Assembly (NCBI GenBank): GCA_037893245.1
Contig: JBAIAA010000783.1
Location: 992,001 to 1,056,000 of the forward strand
Length of the DNA: 64,000 bases
Origin: Crossaster papposus
Taxonomy: Eukaryota > Echinodermata > Asteroidea > Velatida > Solasteridae
Reading direction: 5' to 3'
Shown: one piece after another, positions 45,555-56,279 of the stretch
Layout: the number at the start of each line of letters is the position of its first letter
Numbering within the stretch: position 1 is the first letter of the stretch
Notes under the pieces: model-generated
Database searches by the model: none
Seen by the model: only the letters and a program-made list of their open reading frames with translations
What the model was told of the DNA's origin: nothing
Translations under genes and position numbers: made by a program

Positions 45555-45637
45555 GATGATCCTCATAAAAGTTAGCGTTTATGACATTGGCTTTATTAAA
45601 CGAGAGTTAAAGGAGAGTTTCCCCAAAGCACACGCAC

Positions 45638-46175
45638 TGCAACAAATCTGCAACAAATCTTCAACAAGAACACACTGAAGCTGTCATACAGTTGTATGCC
45701 AAACATGAAGTCAACTTTGGACGCGCACAACAAAAATATAATGAAGAAGCAGGCACCAGAACCAGAAACCAAAACTTGCAACTGCAGGGTAAAGAATGAA
45801 TTCCCCCTGGATGGAAAATGCAGAACACCAAACATCGTTTACCAAGCCACTGTGAAAACCAACACGAGTGAAGAGACGTACATGTATGTAGGCCTAACAA
45901 GCACCGAGTTTAAACAAAGATTCGGAAACCACCGACAATCATTCAAGAAAGAAGCGCACAGGAACCAGACAGAACTATCAAAACATGTATGGTTGTAAAA
46001 GACAAAAAACACTGAATTCACAATTAAGTGAACAATCTTGAGCAATGCTCAACCGTACTCTAACATCAGTAAACGATGCAACTTATGCACTATGGAGACA
46101 TTCTATATTATCTGCCACCTAGAAATGGCTACTCTAAACCAAAGATCTGAGCTAACTAGCACATGCCGGCACGCG
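45638..46175 (+). pseudogene. Penelope-like element, GIY-YIG endonuclease fragment
   Basis: A 5'-truncated PLE C-terminus. From about 45640 the frame reads LKLSYSCMPNMKS, a cysteine-containing linker (CNCRVKNEFPLDGKC), then the GIY-YIG-type domain NIVYQATV and MYVGLTSTEFKQRFGNH. It ends LSKHVW, a frameshift, and then a Cys-rich tail (PYSNISKRCNLC, ELTSTCRH) to about 46175. The same family occurs at 62580-64000 (SYSCMPNVK, NIIYQATV, YVGLTSTTFKARLANH). GIY-YIG endonucleases nick target DNA for PLE retrotransposition. Downstream lies a hammerhead ribozyme. Confidence 0.75.
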
Positions 46176-46436
46176 GCTATATTCAAAGCACGCCAAAACC
46201 ACGCCCAATTTGTAATGCTAGGCCGAATTGTTTGGCTGCGGCTTCAAGTTGCACGCGGGTCTATGATGGTGACTGCAGCCACTTTCCATGGACTCGTGTG
46301 TGATAACAAGCCGCGGCCGGGTAATTCGTACACGGCCATATATTTTCCCCACGCCCACGTCATCGCGGAATCCTAGCGCGTGTTTTTGCGTTCGCGCGTT
46401 CCCCTAACTTGGTGTACAGGTAGAATGTTTCGAGAA

Positions 46437-46502
46437 CACCATTACAATTCCCTGACGAGTGGAGGTTTCCACGAAACAGATTTGTCGGAATAAAATATGG
46501 TG
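46437..46502 (+). ncRNA. Hammerhead ribozyme, type I, complete core
   Basis: All conserved core bases are present. CTGACGA (46452-46458) is followed by stem II (GTGGA / TCCAC with a GGTT loop) and GAAA (46473-46476). A short stem III (AC-A / T-GT with a GATT loop) ends in the GTC cleavage triplet (46484-46486). Stem I is closed by ATTCC (46447-46451) with GGAAT (46487-46491). Beyond an internal loop (TACA / AAAAT) it continues as CACCAT (46437-46442) with ATGGTG (46497-46502). Natural type I hammerheads have such a stem I internal loop for tertiary contact with loop II. Predicted cleavage is after C46486. PLEs are known to carry hammerheads in their terminal repeats, and this one follows a PLE fragment. 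Confidence 0.9.
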
Positions 46503-46587
46503 AACTAAAACCTATCCTAGTTTGTGATTGATTTTGTACCTTGTGTATAAAAGTAGAGCACTCTCTGAAGTTCAATCGGTTCACAAA

Positions 46588-46611
46588 CACGTATATATAT
46601 ATATATATCAA
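46588..46611. repeat. (TA)n microsatellite
   Basis: About ten TA repeats at the junction between the plus-strand PLE fragment and the 3' end of the minus-strand PLE copy. Confidence 0.9.
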
Positions 46612-46869
46612 AATTTGGGATGCTGCGTAGCACTGAAGAGCATAGAAAATGTGAAAATATAAATATAACAGTGCTCACTGGAAATAAGACCGAGCTTTCG
46701 GTGCGAATGCACCTTCTTCAGGAAGAAATTATGGCTTGTTGTGATGTCCCGCTGGTAGAACAAACGCGGAGAAGGTGAACTCCGCGTTCATCCCGTCAGG
46801 TTGGAGCGTGCCCAGTTGGAACATCACACGCTGTTCCAAAGATCGGCGCTGCGTGTCCGACGATGCCAT
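46612..46869 (-). mobile_element. 3' end of the truncated PLE copy, cut off by the 12.7-kb TIR insertion
   Basis: It is nearly identical in the same orientation to 59880-60131, the 3' end of the other PLE copy (words GGTAGAACAAACGCG and GTTGGAACATCACACGCTGT). It continues the truncated copy that stops at 59599, so the TIR element splits one PLE into two parts. CAT (46867-46869) is the target duplication. Confidence 0.85.
46692..46721 (-). ncRNA. Hammerhead-like core in PLE 3' region
   Basis: On the minus strand: CTGAAGA, helix AGGTGC-ATTC-GCACC, GAAA, then GCTC. This is a hammerhead core with a two-pair, loop-less stem III (A-U, G-C) and no convincing stem I. Such minimal forms might act only as dimers, or may be decayed. 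Confidence 0.4.
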
Positions 46870-47333
46870 TAGTCAGGGAGCTTATGGTGATCCGTAGGAA
46901 ATGAATGATTAGAAGATCCCACCCACCTAGTCATGTTATTTAGGTACTAGAGAGCACAAAAAAACATGTTGGCAATTTTGAAGTTTTGGCAGAGGGCGGC
47001 CATCTTGGATTTCAAAATGGCCGCTATATACATCTTCATTATGCCATAACTCTGGCTCTAAATGCCGTGCAAAGCTGATTTGAGCCAAACCCTACATTTT
47101 CCATGATAAGGAAGCAGTTCAACATACATCTGATGTGATCAAAGTAAGTCATATTTGGTTTTTAGCATTATTTATTTAAAAATGGTCACCAGTATGTCAT
47201 AATAGTAGTGTATCCTAAGCGTATCTTGGTACAGTATATGATAATGGATGCATTTAGACCTACCGGTACATACCGATTTGTATTAAGGGTGTGAAGGGAG
47301 GGGGTAAGAACCAACTTGTTCGTGGCCATGACG

Positions 47334-48381
47334 TTATCCTTGCTCAACCTCTACTCCTACACCTAACTCTACAATTAGGTTACTAGGCATGGTCTTAGGA
47401 ACTTCATCTTGTTCTTCGGTCAATGGTTCCTCCACTATCTTGGGCTGGTACCCCCACGTCTCAAAATTCTCGCCGGTGTATGGCTTCAGTCGGTCGCCGT
47501 GAACTACAACCACCCTACTCCCAGGCTTCAGCTGAATCCGGTAGGTCACATCAGAGAGTCTGTTGACCACCAAGTATGGTCCTATCCATCGAAGTTCTAG
47601 CCTTCTTCCCTTCTTCCTCACCCTCGTGCTTGTACAGCCAGGCAAACTGGCCTTCCTTTAGGCCTTCGCCATGTACCCTGTGATCGTAATTTCGCTTCTG
47701 GTATTTGGCTCTCTGCTTCAGGCACTCTCTGGCCCTGGTATTTGGCTCTCTGCTTCAGGCACTCTCTGGCCCTGCCATGTGCCTCTTGCAGATTCTGCCG
47801 TAACCTCTTGGCAAAATCTGTCGCCGTTAGGTCCTCTACTGTAGGACCCTCAACCAGCAAATCAATTTGAAGCCTCGCCTCCCTTACAAACATCATCATG
47901 TTTGGAGACTCGCCAGTGGACTCTTTACTTGGGGAGTGCACCGATAAGCAAAACATGCGTACGGTAAACACTCGTCCCAGTCACGCTGTCTCCTCCTCGG
48001 ATCAATCATCACAGCAACCATGTTAATGGTTCCCAGGACCTTACACATCCCGCCAAACACCGCCGACTTAAAGTTTGTCTCCTGATCAGAATGCAATTCC
48101 AAGGGAATGCCAAACCGACAGACAAACTCACTGACAAACTTGTTCGCTACCGTCTCTGCCTTAGCATCAGGCAGAGCGTATGCCTCCATTCATTTGGAGC
48201 AGTAGTAACCAACTACCATGATCCAGACGTTGCCACTGTCACTCCGGGGGCCGGGGAGTGGCCCCAGCAAGTCCACAGCCACTCTCTCCATGGGCTCGCC
48301 CACCAAATACTGTTGGATCGGGGAAACTCTCTTCGTAGGAGATATCCTCTTCTCACACAGCTCGCAACATCTGATGAATTT
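47334..48381 (-). pseudogene. Ty3/Gypsy integrase C-terminal part, broken
   Basis: Minus-strand frames give the end of the zinc finger (FIRCCELCEKR), then ERVAVDLLGPLPG with the first catalytic Asp. A stop stands in place of a Trp at about 48187. AYALPDAKAETV and LHSDQETNF (second Asp) follow. Then the frame passes directly to IDPRRRQRDWDECLPYACFAY. The usual block with the third catalytic residue (Glu) is deleted at about 48010-48040. The C-terminal region includes WIGPYLVVNRLSDVTYRIQ. A 37-bp tandem duplication (starting 47701 and 47738) adds a frameshift. Continues with 57845-59145 across a nested insertion. Confidence 0.85.
48374..48381. other. Target-site duplication of the LINE, left
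   Basis: ATGAATTT, repeated at 57845-57852. Removal of the LINE plus one copy reconnects the Gypsy integrase region. Confidence 0.75.
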
Positions 48382-48753
48382 TTGATTTTGATTTCCGTCG
48401 GTCAGCAGTAGTTCATGAGCCTTTAGTTATTCGTGATCAACCTATTCAGCAATTGTCTGAGTACAAGTATTTGGGTACTGTGATTGATAGTAATCTAGCA
48501 TGGACGAACAACTGTAAAAGTGTTGCAGGAAAAGCAAATCAAAGATTATATTTCCTGAGGAAATTGAAGGAATTTCGTGTTGACATTAGGTTTTTAATTC
48601 TCTTTTATCAGTCCTTGATTCAGAGTATTCTTACTTGTTGTCTTGTTTGTAACTTTGGTAACTTGTCAAAAGAAAACATCAAGAAGTTAGAAAGACCCAG
48701 GAAGATTGCCCAACGTATAATTAATTCGAATCTTCCCTCAATTGTTTCCTTGT
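48382..48753 (+). pseudogene. 5'-truncated LINE (CR1/Rex-like), left half
   Basis: The plus frame reads LSEYKYLGTVIDSNLAW, then KANQRLYFLRKLKEF, then LFYQSLIQSILTCCLVC and a KLE..RKIAQRII block, the thumb/C-terminal part of LINE RTs. It stops at 48753 where the TIR elements are inserted, and resumes at 57378 in the same frame (EHRVLLKVKKNMHDSSHPL). The 3' UTR runs to 57844. 5' truncation plus an 8-bp target duplication is the usual signature of LINE insertion. Confidence 0.8.
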
Positions 48754-49433
48754 TAGTCAGGTTCACTATGTTAAGAAAGACAGTTTCGTTCAATTTTTTT
48801 GGAGATTAGCAAACTTATACATTTTTAGAATCTTCAGAGCATGGAAAATCAGAAAATCAATGTTGGCATTTGCGTAGACACCTGCATGGCGGCCATCTTG
48901 GATTTTCAAAATGCCCGCCATAACATACATAATTTGCGCTGTTTTCGGCTTCTAGTCAACCAAAAAACATAATTTAAGAGGCTAATCCTATGTTTTCTGG
49001 GTCAAGGAATCTACTAAAAGCCACACAATAGTGCGCAGAATTATAGAAAACAACAAAAAGGGTATGTGAAAACCATTTTCTTTATATTTGTGACATATCA
49101 GTGTTACGTAATACGTATTTTGCGCTATCTCGGCATCTAGTCAATCTATAAACTTATTTCAGGATGTAATCTTATATTTTCTGGTTTAGGGAATTCAATA
49201 AACTCCTCAAAATAGTGCCCAGGATTATATAAAAGCAATAAACAAAGGTAAATGAGCACCACTGTCTTTATGTTTGTGATTGACTATTACATAATACATG
49301 CCGCAAGTCATTTGAAGTTATAGGTACATGTACTGTTTATAAAGCAAAACAGAAAAGCCTTGTTAGTTACTAGCTTGAAATATAACTTCCTTACACAGGA
49401 TCTACTAGGTCGAGATTGTTCACGATTATGCTT

Positions 49434-49947
49434 TCACAAATCTTCATCACTGTCCTGAGTGTCACTTTGGGCAATACAGTCCGCATCATTTTCGCAGTCA
49501 CTTCCACACAAACAAAGGTCTGTGCACCCCAAGTTGTGTCTCCTGCATGAACACCTCTGGGATGTGCAATGGGCTTTACACTGACATCTCACCAACTCTA
49601 CAATGGCCTGTGGTGCAGGTGGAACCTTCGTGGTGGTAGGAAGTATCTCATCATGGTCATTCTGTCTGATAATAGCCATGTTTGAGTGGGTCAAACTGAC
49701 GTTGCCACGTCACGGTGGCTTGGCACCACACCTTACTCTGTATGTGCACACGTTCAATGTGCTCCTCAAGGGCACCAACTGTAGGAGGCAACTTGCTGCT
49801 TTCTGCCAGATGTTTACAAAACAGATGCCATCTCAGGTCAGGAATACTTGTTATATGGATTCCCTTCGGGCAGTACATTAAGCATACAAACATGGCTAAT
49901 GCATCATTCACCTCCTGTGTTAGGTCGCCTTCCTCTGTCAGTTTCAT
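49434..49947 (-). pseudogene. Cysteine-rich C-terminal protein fragment, unit 1
   Basis: Two overlapping minus frames (49657-49947, 49434-49694) form one protein split by a frameshift near 49670. The first part has a helix-rich stretch (IPDLRWHLFCKHLAES, LPPTVGALEEHIERVH, WCQATVTWQRQFDPL). The second ends VELVRCQCKAHCTSQRCSC, then a CTDLCLCGSDCEN block: regularly spaced cysteines in a CXC style. I have seen this C-terminus on repeat-associated proteins of many invertebrates but cannot name its function or superfamily. It might be the end of the TIR element's own protein. Confidence 0.5.
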
Positions 49948-50211
49948 CAGTGCTGAGATGATGTCCCTGTGAACCTTAATGTACTGTAATGTACTGTTGA
50001 AACCACTTGGTTTTTCCTACACCAGAGAATCTTCCGGTGAATGCATGGAATACCAGTAATGCTACTGCCTTGTCAGACCTATAAGCTCACACCCGTTCAA
50101 ACTACCTTCAACTTGGACTCTCCAACCTACCTTCAATCTAAACCTAGAGTCATATATTGAAGGCACTCTGGAGGAACTGTCCAGACTGAAAATTTAAAAT
50201 GTCAAACTAAA

Positions 50212-51770
50212 TATAACAAAAGCAGAACGTGTTGCGCTATCTGGCCTTAAGAAAAGACAGGATATTAGCATCAAACAATTCGATAAAGGCCGCGGTGTGT
50301 GCGTCCTTAACAAACAAGACTACATACGTGAAGGGACACGGCAATTAACAGGCCCCCACTATGAAGAAATTAACAGGGACCTGACCGATGAAACCGCGGA
50401 ATTAGTCTCTCAAGCCATACGCCAACTCTACGTGGACGGACTCATATCGAAAGACATAGCTGAGTTTCTTAACCCCCGCAACCACGACATTAAAACACCT
50501 TGCCTTTACCTCCTACCGAAAGTTCACAAAAAAGTACCAGAAGGAACACGGTTCGTGGGGAGGCCAATCATTAGTGGTTGCGGAGGACCGACTCAATCCA
50601 TATCCAATTTCTTGCTCCCAATTGTCAAACAGCAAAGCACATACACATGTACACACGCGATTCCGGGCATGTGCTTGAAAAACTAAATAACCTGACATTG
50701 GAGCAAGATAACTTATTGATAACACTGGATATAGTATCCATGTACACTAACTGCCCACAAGATGAGGCAATTGAATCAGTTTTTGACGCACTTGCAATGG
50801 CCGACGACAGACTATACGCAATACCCAAGCCTACGACAGACCACGCGCGAAGTCTCCAGTTGAACTCATTATGCGTCGAAACACGTTTGAATTCAATGGC
50901 AAGCTTTTCAGACAAATTGGCGTGGCCATGGGCAGCGAATGCAGTCCGGAGATTTGTGACATACATGTAACCCTATTCAAATACGAATAAGACAAAATCC
51001 TCCCTCACAATCCCTCAATTGTGAGCTACATGAGATATAGAGACGATGTTCTTAAAGCAGGCTGCTGACCTAGTGCAATCACTTAATAAAATTCATCCCA
51101 CGCTGAAGTTCACGTCTGAGATCTCGCACCGCCAAGTCACTTTTCTCGACCTTATTATCTACAAAGGCGAAAGATTCATACATGAAGGGATATTGGATAC
51201 TCGAGTCGCTACACAAAAACTGATACATTTCAGTACCTAGCTCGAGATTCAGCACATCCTAAGTCGGTATTTGGCGGATTAATCAAGGGCGAAGTGACCA
51301 GATACAAACGTATATGTACCCATTTAAAAGACTTTGAGGAGAGGGTTGAATTCTTTAAAGACAAACTTCAAAAGCGCGGATACACAAACGAAGACCTAGC
51401 CCTCCTTTCTCAAAGGGGCAAGACTCCCGCGGACCCTAAGCGTGAAAAAAAAACCAAAACAATATCCCACTGGTGTTCGTCCTACCATACTACCCACATG
51501 TCGCGCACCCAGCCCTCAAATGGGCTATCCTCAAACACTGGCCCTTGATTAGCGAAAACGAATATCTGAATAGGCTATTTGATACCCAGCCCATCCTGGC
51601 ATACAAACGGCACGAACACATAAAACATGAACTGTCTTGTTCGATCTAGGACTAAAGCATCTCCACAATCCAACCAAGAGGAACAAAATCTTGATGAGGA
51701 CAATCTGCAAATTCTATTGGAACTATTGAAAGAACAAAACAATGATCAAAGAAATGTATCTCAAGACTAA
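50212..51770 (+). pseudogene. Penelope-like reverse transcriptase, unit 1
   Basis: Plus frames with four or five shifts give PLE RT blocks. DKGRGVCVLNKQDYI (50283) is followed by TPCLYLLPKVHKK, GRPIISGCGGPTQSISNFL and ITLDIVSMYTNCPQ (motif A). Next come QIGVAMGSECSPEICDI-like sequence and YRDDVL near 51035 (motif C). The thumb region HPTLKFTSEISHRQVTFLD and LAYKRHEHIKHEL follow, with a stop at 51768-51770. No GIY-YIG domain follows in any frame. The missing endonuclease and the location inside a TIR element are notable. Frames are broken identically in unit 2. Confidence 0.75.
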
Positions 51771-51885
51771 AACAAAATAAATAAGTCAAACCCCACCAAC
51801 CCCCCCCCCCCCCCCCTTGTCCTTGCCACGCGTCATATAAACCGACACACAAATAAAAACAAGGAAAGGAAAATGAACTATATGA

Positions 51886-51926
51886 GAAGGTGACTGATGA
51901 AGTGCATGATATAGCACAGAAAATAT
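51886..51926 (+). ncRNA. Degenerate hammerhead-like motif, unit 1
   Basis: CTGATGA (51894-51900), a GTGC / GCAC helix around an AT loop, and GAAA (51919-51922), with an A-A mismatch at the base of the helix and no cleavage triplet where expected. It follows the PLE RT by about 120 bp. Unit 2 has the same at about 56202-56230. Confidence 0.25.
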
Positions 51927-51969
51927 GCCCTGCTCCCCTTCCAAAAAAGGGAAAAGAAGAGGGGACGGC

Positions 51970-52616
51970 ATATTATCACCGGTAATAATCAATCACTGTG
52001 TGAACTAAAAACAAAGGGACCACTGTTGCAATACACAAACCGGTCATCGCGTCGCCAAAACCAGAGACAGGGTTTGAAACTCCCGCTTTTGGGAAATGTC
52101 TAACCCAATTGGCCTGCAGACGTTTGATGTATTTGCCCGTCCACGAACTCAAACCACGGACTGTATGTGGCTAGAACTGACCCCCAGATGCGTGTCTTAC
52201 AAAAAAAAACAAAAAAAAAAGAGTTAAGAACTACGCTCTGGAGAGACCAGTCAAACAACCACTTTCTAGCATACCCACTAGTCAACGTACAATTACAGAT
52301 CTATCTCTGTAGACCAGTCACAAATACAATCCATATGATACTTGTCAGCAGAACCTTTTCCGCGTCTCAAAAAAATAACGAAAAGCACGGAGGGGTTCTT
52401 TTGAAACTTGTACAAGAAACCCCCCCCCCCCCCCCCATTCCTACAGGCTGCAATCTCGGTGTATCGGTGTATCTGTGCTATACCTTCTTGCAAAAGCATT
52501 CCATTAGAATTAAAAAACCTAATAGCCTCACAGAAAAAGAAAGAACATTCCACAAAACCCAGTATTACACGTCCTTCACGTTAATGTCCTTCCCAGGTGA
52601 CCGAGAATGGTTCTAA
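51970..52616. repeat. Segment shared with the 7178-10699 element, unit 1
   Basis: Homologous in inverse to 8285-7950 (see there). It includes a poly-C run at about 52420-52436. An open plus frame (52167-52616) crosses it but has no recognisable motif. Confidence 0.7.
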
Positions 52617-53743
52617 AAAAAAAAAAAAAAGTGAGTGACATGTATGATTACGCTGCTTCCCAATAAAAACAACAAAACAAAATGTAAGCGGAATAGTATT
52701 GTTCCACTCTGTGGCGTAACATAGCATTAGCATATATATTACAAATATAAAGAAAATGGTTTTCACATACTTTTTTGTTGTTTTCTTTAATCCTGAGCAC
52801 TATTGTGTGGCTTTTAGTAGATTCCTTGACCCCAAAAACATAGAATAGCCTCTTAAATTATTTTTTTGGTTGACTAGAAGCCGAAAACAGCGCAAATTAT
52901 ATATTTTAGGGCGGCCATTTTGAAAATCCAAGATGGCCGCCATGCAGGTGTCTACGCAAATGCCAACATTGATTTTCTGATTTTCCATGCTCTGAAGATT
53001 CTAAAAATGTATAAGTTTGCTAATCTCCAAAAAAATTGAACGAAACTACATAGTGAACCTGACTAGTCAGGTTCACTATGTTAAGAAAGACAGTTTCGTT
53101 CAATTTTTTTGGAGATTAGCAAACTTATACATTTTTAGAATCTTCAGAGCATGGAAAATCAGAAAATCAATGTTGGCATTTGCGTAGACACCTGCATGGC
53201 GGCCATCTTGGATTTTCAAAATGCCCGCCATAACATACATAATTTGCGCTGTTTTCGGCTTCTAGTCAACCAAAAAACATAATTTAAGAGGCTAATCCTA
53301 TGTTTTCTGGGTCAAGGAATCTACTAAAAGCCACACAATAGTGCGCAGAATTATAGAAAACAACAAAAAGGGTATGTGAAAACCATTTTCTTTATATTTG
53401 TGACATATCAGTGTTACGTAATACGTATTTTGCGCTATCTCGGCATCTAGTCAATCTATAAACTTATTTCAGGATGTAATCTTATATTTTCTGGTTTAGG
53501 GAATTCAATAAACTCCTCAAAATAGTGCCCAGGATTATATAAAAGCAATAAACAAAGGTAAATGAGCACCACTGTCTTTATGTTTGTGATTGACTATTAC
53601 ATAATACATGCCGCAAGTCATTTGAAGTTATAGGTACATGTACTGTTTATAAAGCAAAACAGAAAAGCCTTGTTAGTTACTAGCTTGAAATATAACTTCC
53701 TTACACAGGATCTACTAGGTCGAGATTGTTCACGATTATGCTT

Positions 53744-54257
53744 TCACAAATCTTCATCACTGTCCTGAGTGTCACTTTGGGCAATACAGTCCGCATCATT
53801 TTCGCAGTCACTTCCACACAAACAAAGGTCTGTGCACCCCAAGTTGTGTCTCCTGCATGAACACCTCTGGGATGTGCAATGGGCTTTACACTGACATCTC
53901 ACCAACTCTACAATGGCCTGTGGTGCAGGTGGAACCTTCGTGGTGGTAGGAAGTATCTCATCATGGTCATTCTGTCTGATAATAGCCATGTTTGAGTGGG
54001 TCAAACTGACGTTGCCACGTCACGGTGGCTTGGCACCACACCTTACTCTGTATGTGCACACGTTCAATGTGCTCCTCAAGGGCACCAACTGTAGGAGGCA
54101 ACTTGCTGCTTTCTGCCAGATGTTTACAAAACAGATGCCATCTCAGGTCAGGAATACTTGTTATATGGATTCCCTTCGGGCAGTACATTAAGCATACAAA
54201 CATGGCTAATGCATCATTCACCTCCTGTGTTAGGTCGCCTTCCTCTGTCAGTTTCAT
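53744..54257 (-). pseudogene. Cysteine-rich C-terminal protein fragment, unit 2
   Basis: Same as 49434-49947, including the same frameshift. No difference was seen in the two frames. Confidence 0.5.
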
Positions 54258-54521
54258 CAGTGCTGAGATGATGTCCCTGTGAACCTTAATGTACTGTAAT
54301 GTACTGTTGAAACCACTTGGTTTTTCCTACACCAGAGAATCTTCCGGTGAATGCATGGAATACCAGTAATGCTACTGCCTTGTCAGACCTATAAGCTCAC
54401 ACCCGTTCAAACTACCTTCAACTTGGACTCTCCAACCTACCTTCAATCTAAACCTAGAGTCATATATTGAAGGCACTCTGGAGGAACTGTCCAGACTGAA
54501 AATTTAAAATGTCAAACTAAA

Positions 54522-56080
54522 TATAACAAAAGCAGAACGTGTTGCGCTATCTGGCCTTAAGAAAAGACAGGATATTAGCATCAAACAATTCGATAAAGGC
54601 CGCGGTGTGTGCGTCCTTAACAAACAAGACTACATACGTGAAGGGACACGGCAATTAACAGGCCCCCACTATGAAGAAATTAACAGGGACCTGACCGATG
54701 AAACCGCGGAATTAGTCTCTCAAGCCATACGCCAACTCTACGTGGACGGACTCATATCGAAAGACATAGCTGAGTTTCTTAACCCCCGCAACCACGACAT
54801 TAAAACACCTTGCCTTTACCTCCTACCGAAAGTTCACAAAAAAGTACCAGAAGGAACACGGTTCGTGGGGAGGCCAATCATTAGTGGTTGCGGAGGACCG
54901 ACTCAATCCATATCCAATTTCTTGCTCCCAATTGTCAAACAGCAAAGCACATACACATGTACACACGCGATTCCGGGCATGTGCTTGAAAAACTAAATAA
55001 CCTGACATTGGAGCAAGATAACTTATTGATAACACTGGATATAGTATCCATGTACACTAACTGCCCACAAGATGAGGCAATTGAATCAGTTTTTGACGCA
55101 CTTGCAATGGCCGACGACAGACTATACGCAATACCCAAGCCTACGACAGACCACGCGCGAAGTCTCCAGTTGAACTCATTATGCGTCGAAACACGTTTGA
55201 ATTCAATGGCAAGCTTTTCAGACAAATTGGCGTGGCCATGGGCAGCGAATGCAGTCCGGAGATTTGTGACATACATGTAACCCTATTCAAATACGAATAA
55301 GACAAAATCCTCCCTCACAATCCCTCAATTGTGAGCTACATGAGATATAGAGACGATGTTCTTAAAGCAGGCTGCTGACCTAGTGCAATCACTTAATAAA
55401 ATTCATCCCACGCTGAAGTTCACGTCTGAGATCTCGCACCGCCAAGTCACTTTTCTCGACCTTATTATCTACAAAGGCGAAAGATTCATACATGAAGGGA
55501 TATTGGATACTCGAGTCGCTACACAAAAACTGATACATTTCAGTACCTAGCTCGAGATTCAGCACATCCTAAGTCGGTATTTGGCGGATTAATCAAGGGC
55601 GAAGTGACCAGATACAAACGTATATGTACCCATTTAAAAGACTTTGAGGAGAGGGTTGAATTCTTTAAAGACAAACTTCAAAAGCGCGGATACACAAACG
55701 AAGACCTAGCCCTCCTTTCTCAAAGGGGCAAGACTCCCGCGGACCCTAAGCGTGAAAAAAAAACCAAAACAATATCCCACTGGTGTTCGTCCTACCATAC
55801 TACCCACATGTCGCGCACCCAGCCCTCAAATGGGCTATCCTCAAACACTGGCCCTTGATTAGCGAAAACGAATATCTGAATAGGCTATTTGATACCCAGC
55901 CCATCCTGGCATACAAACGGCACGAACACATAAAACATGAACTGTCTTGTTCGATCTAGGACTAAAGCATCTCCACAATCCAACCAAGAGGAACAAAATC
56001 TTGATGAGGACAATCTGCAAATTCTATTGGAACTATTGAAAGAACAAAACAATGATCAAAGAAATGTATCTCAAGACTAA
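54522..56080 (+). pseudogene. Penelope-like reverse transcriptase, unit 2
   Basis: Same blocks and same frameshifts as 50212-51770. Because every disabling mutation is shared, the RT was already dead when the units were duplicated. Confidence 0.75.
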
Positions 56081-56279
56081 AACAAAATAAATAAGTCAAA
56101 CCCCACCAACCCCCCCCCCCCCCCTTGTCCTTGCCACGCGTCATATAAACCGACACACAAATAAAAACAAGGAAAGGAAAATGAACTATATGAGAAGGTG
56201 ACTGATGAAGTGCATGATATAGCACAGAAAATATGCCCTGCTCCCCTTCCAAAAAAGGGAAAAGAAGAGGGGACGGCAT

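Larger units (their letters stand above)
48754..53065. mobile_element. 4.31-kb long-TIR element, unit 1
   Basis: Starts TAGTCAGGTTCACTATG and ends with its inverse. Inverted arms span about 340 bp (48754-49095 and 52735-53065) with scattered differences and an 11-bp insertion in the left arm. TGT flanks the dimer (48751-48753, 57375-57377); removing the dimer and one TGT restores the LINE frame. It contains a Cys-rich ORF (minus), a PLE-type RT (plus) and a segment shared with the 7.2-10.7 kb element. No recognisable DDE transposase. Confidence 0.85.

Noticed and set aside
46170..46376. Coding extension of the PLE fragment beyond its Cys-rich tail
   Set aside because: The family's end is reached at about 46175; later residues resemble nothing and precede the ribozyme.
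52167..52616. 149-codon open frame in the TIR unit
   Set aside because: It runs through poly-A and poly-C tracts, gives lysine and proline runs, and shifts frame in the second unit when the poly-C length changes.
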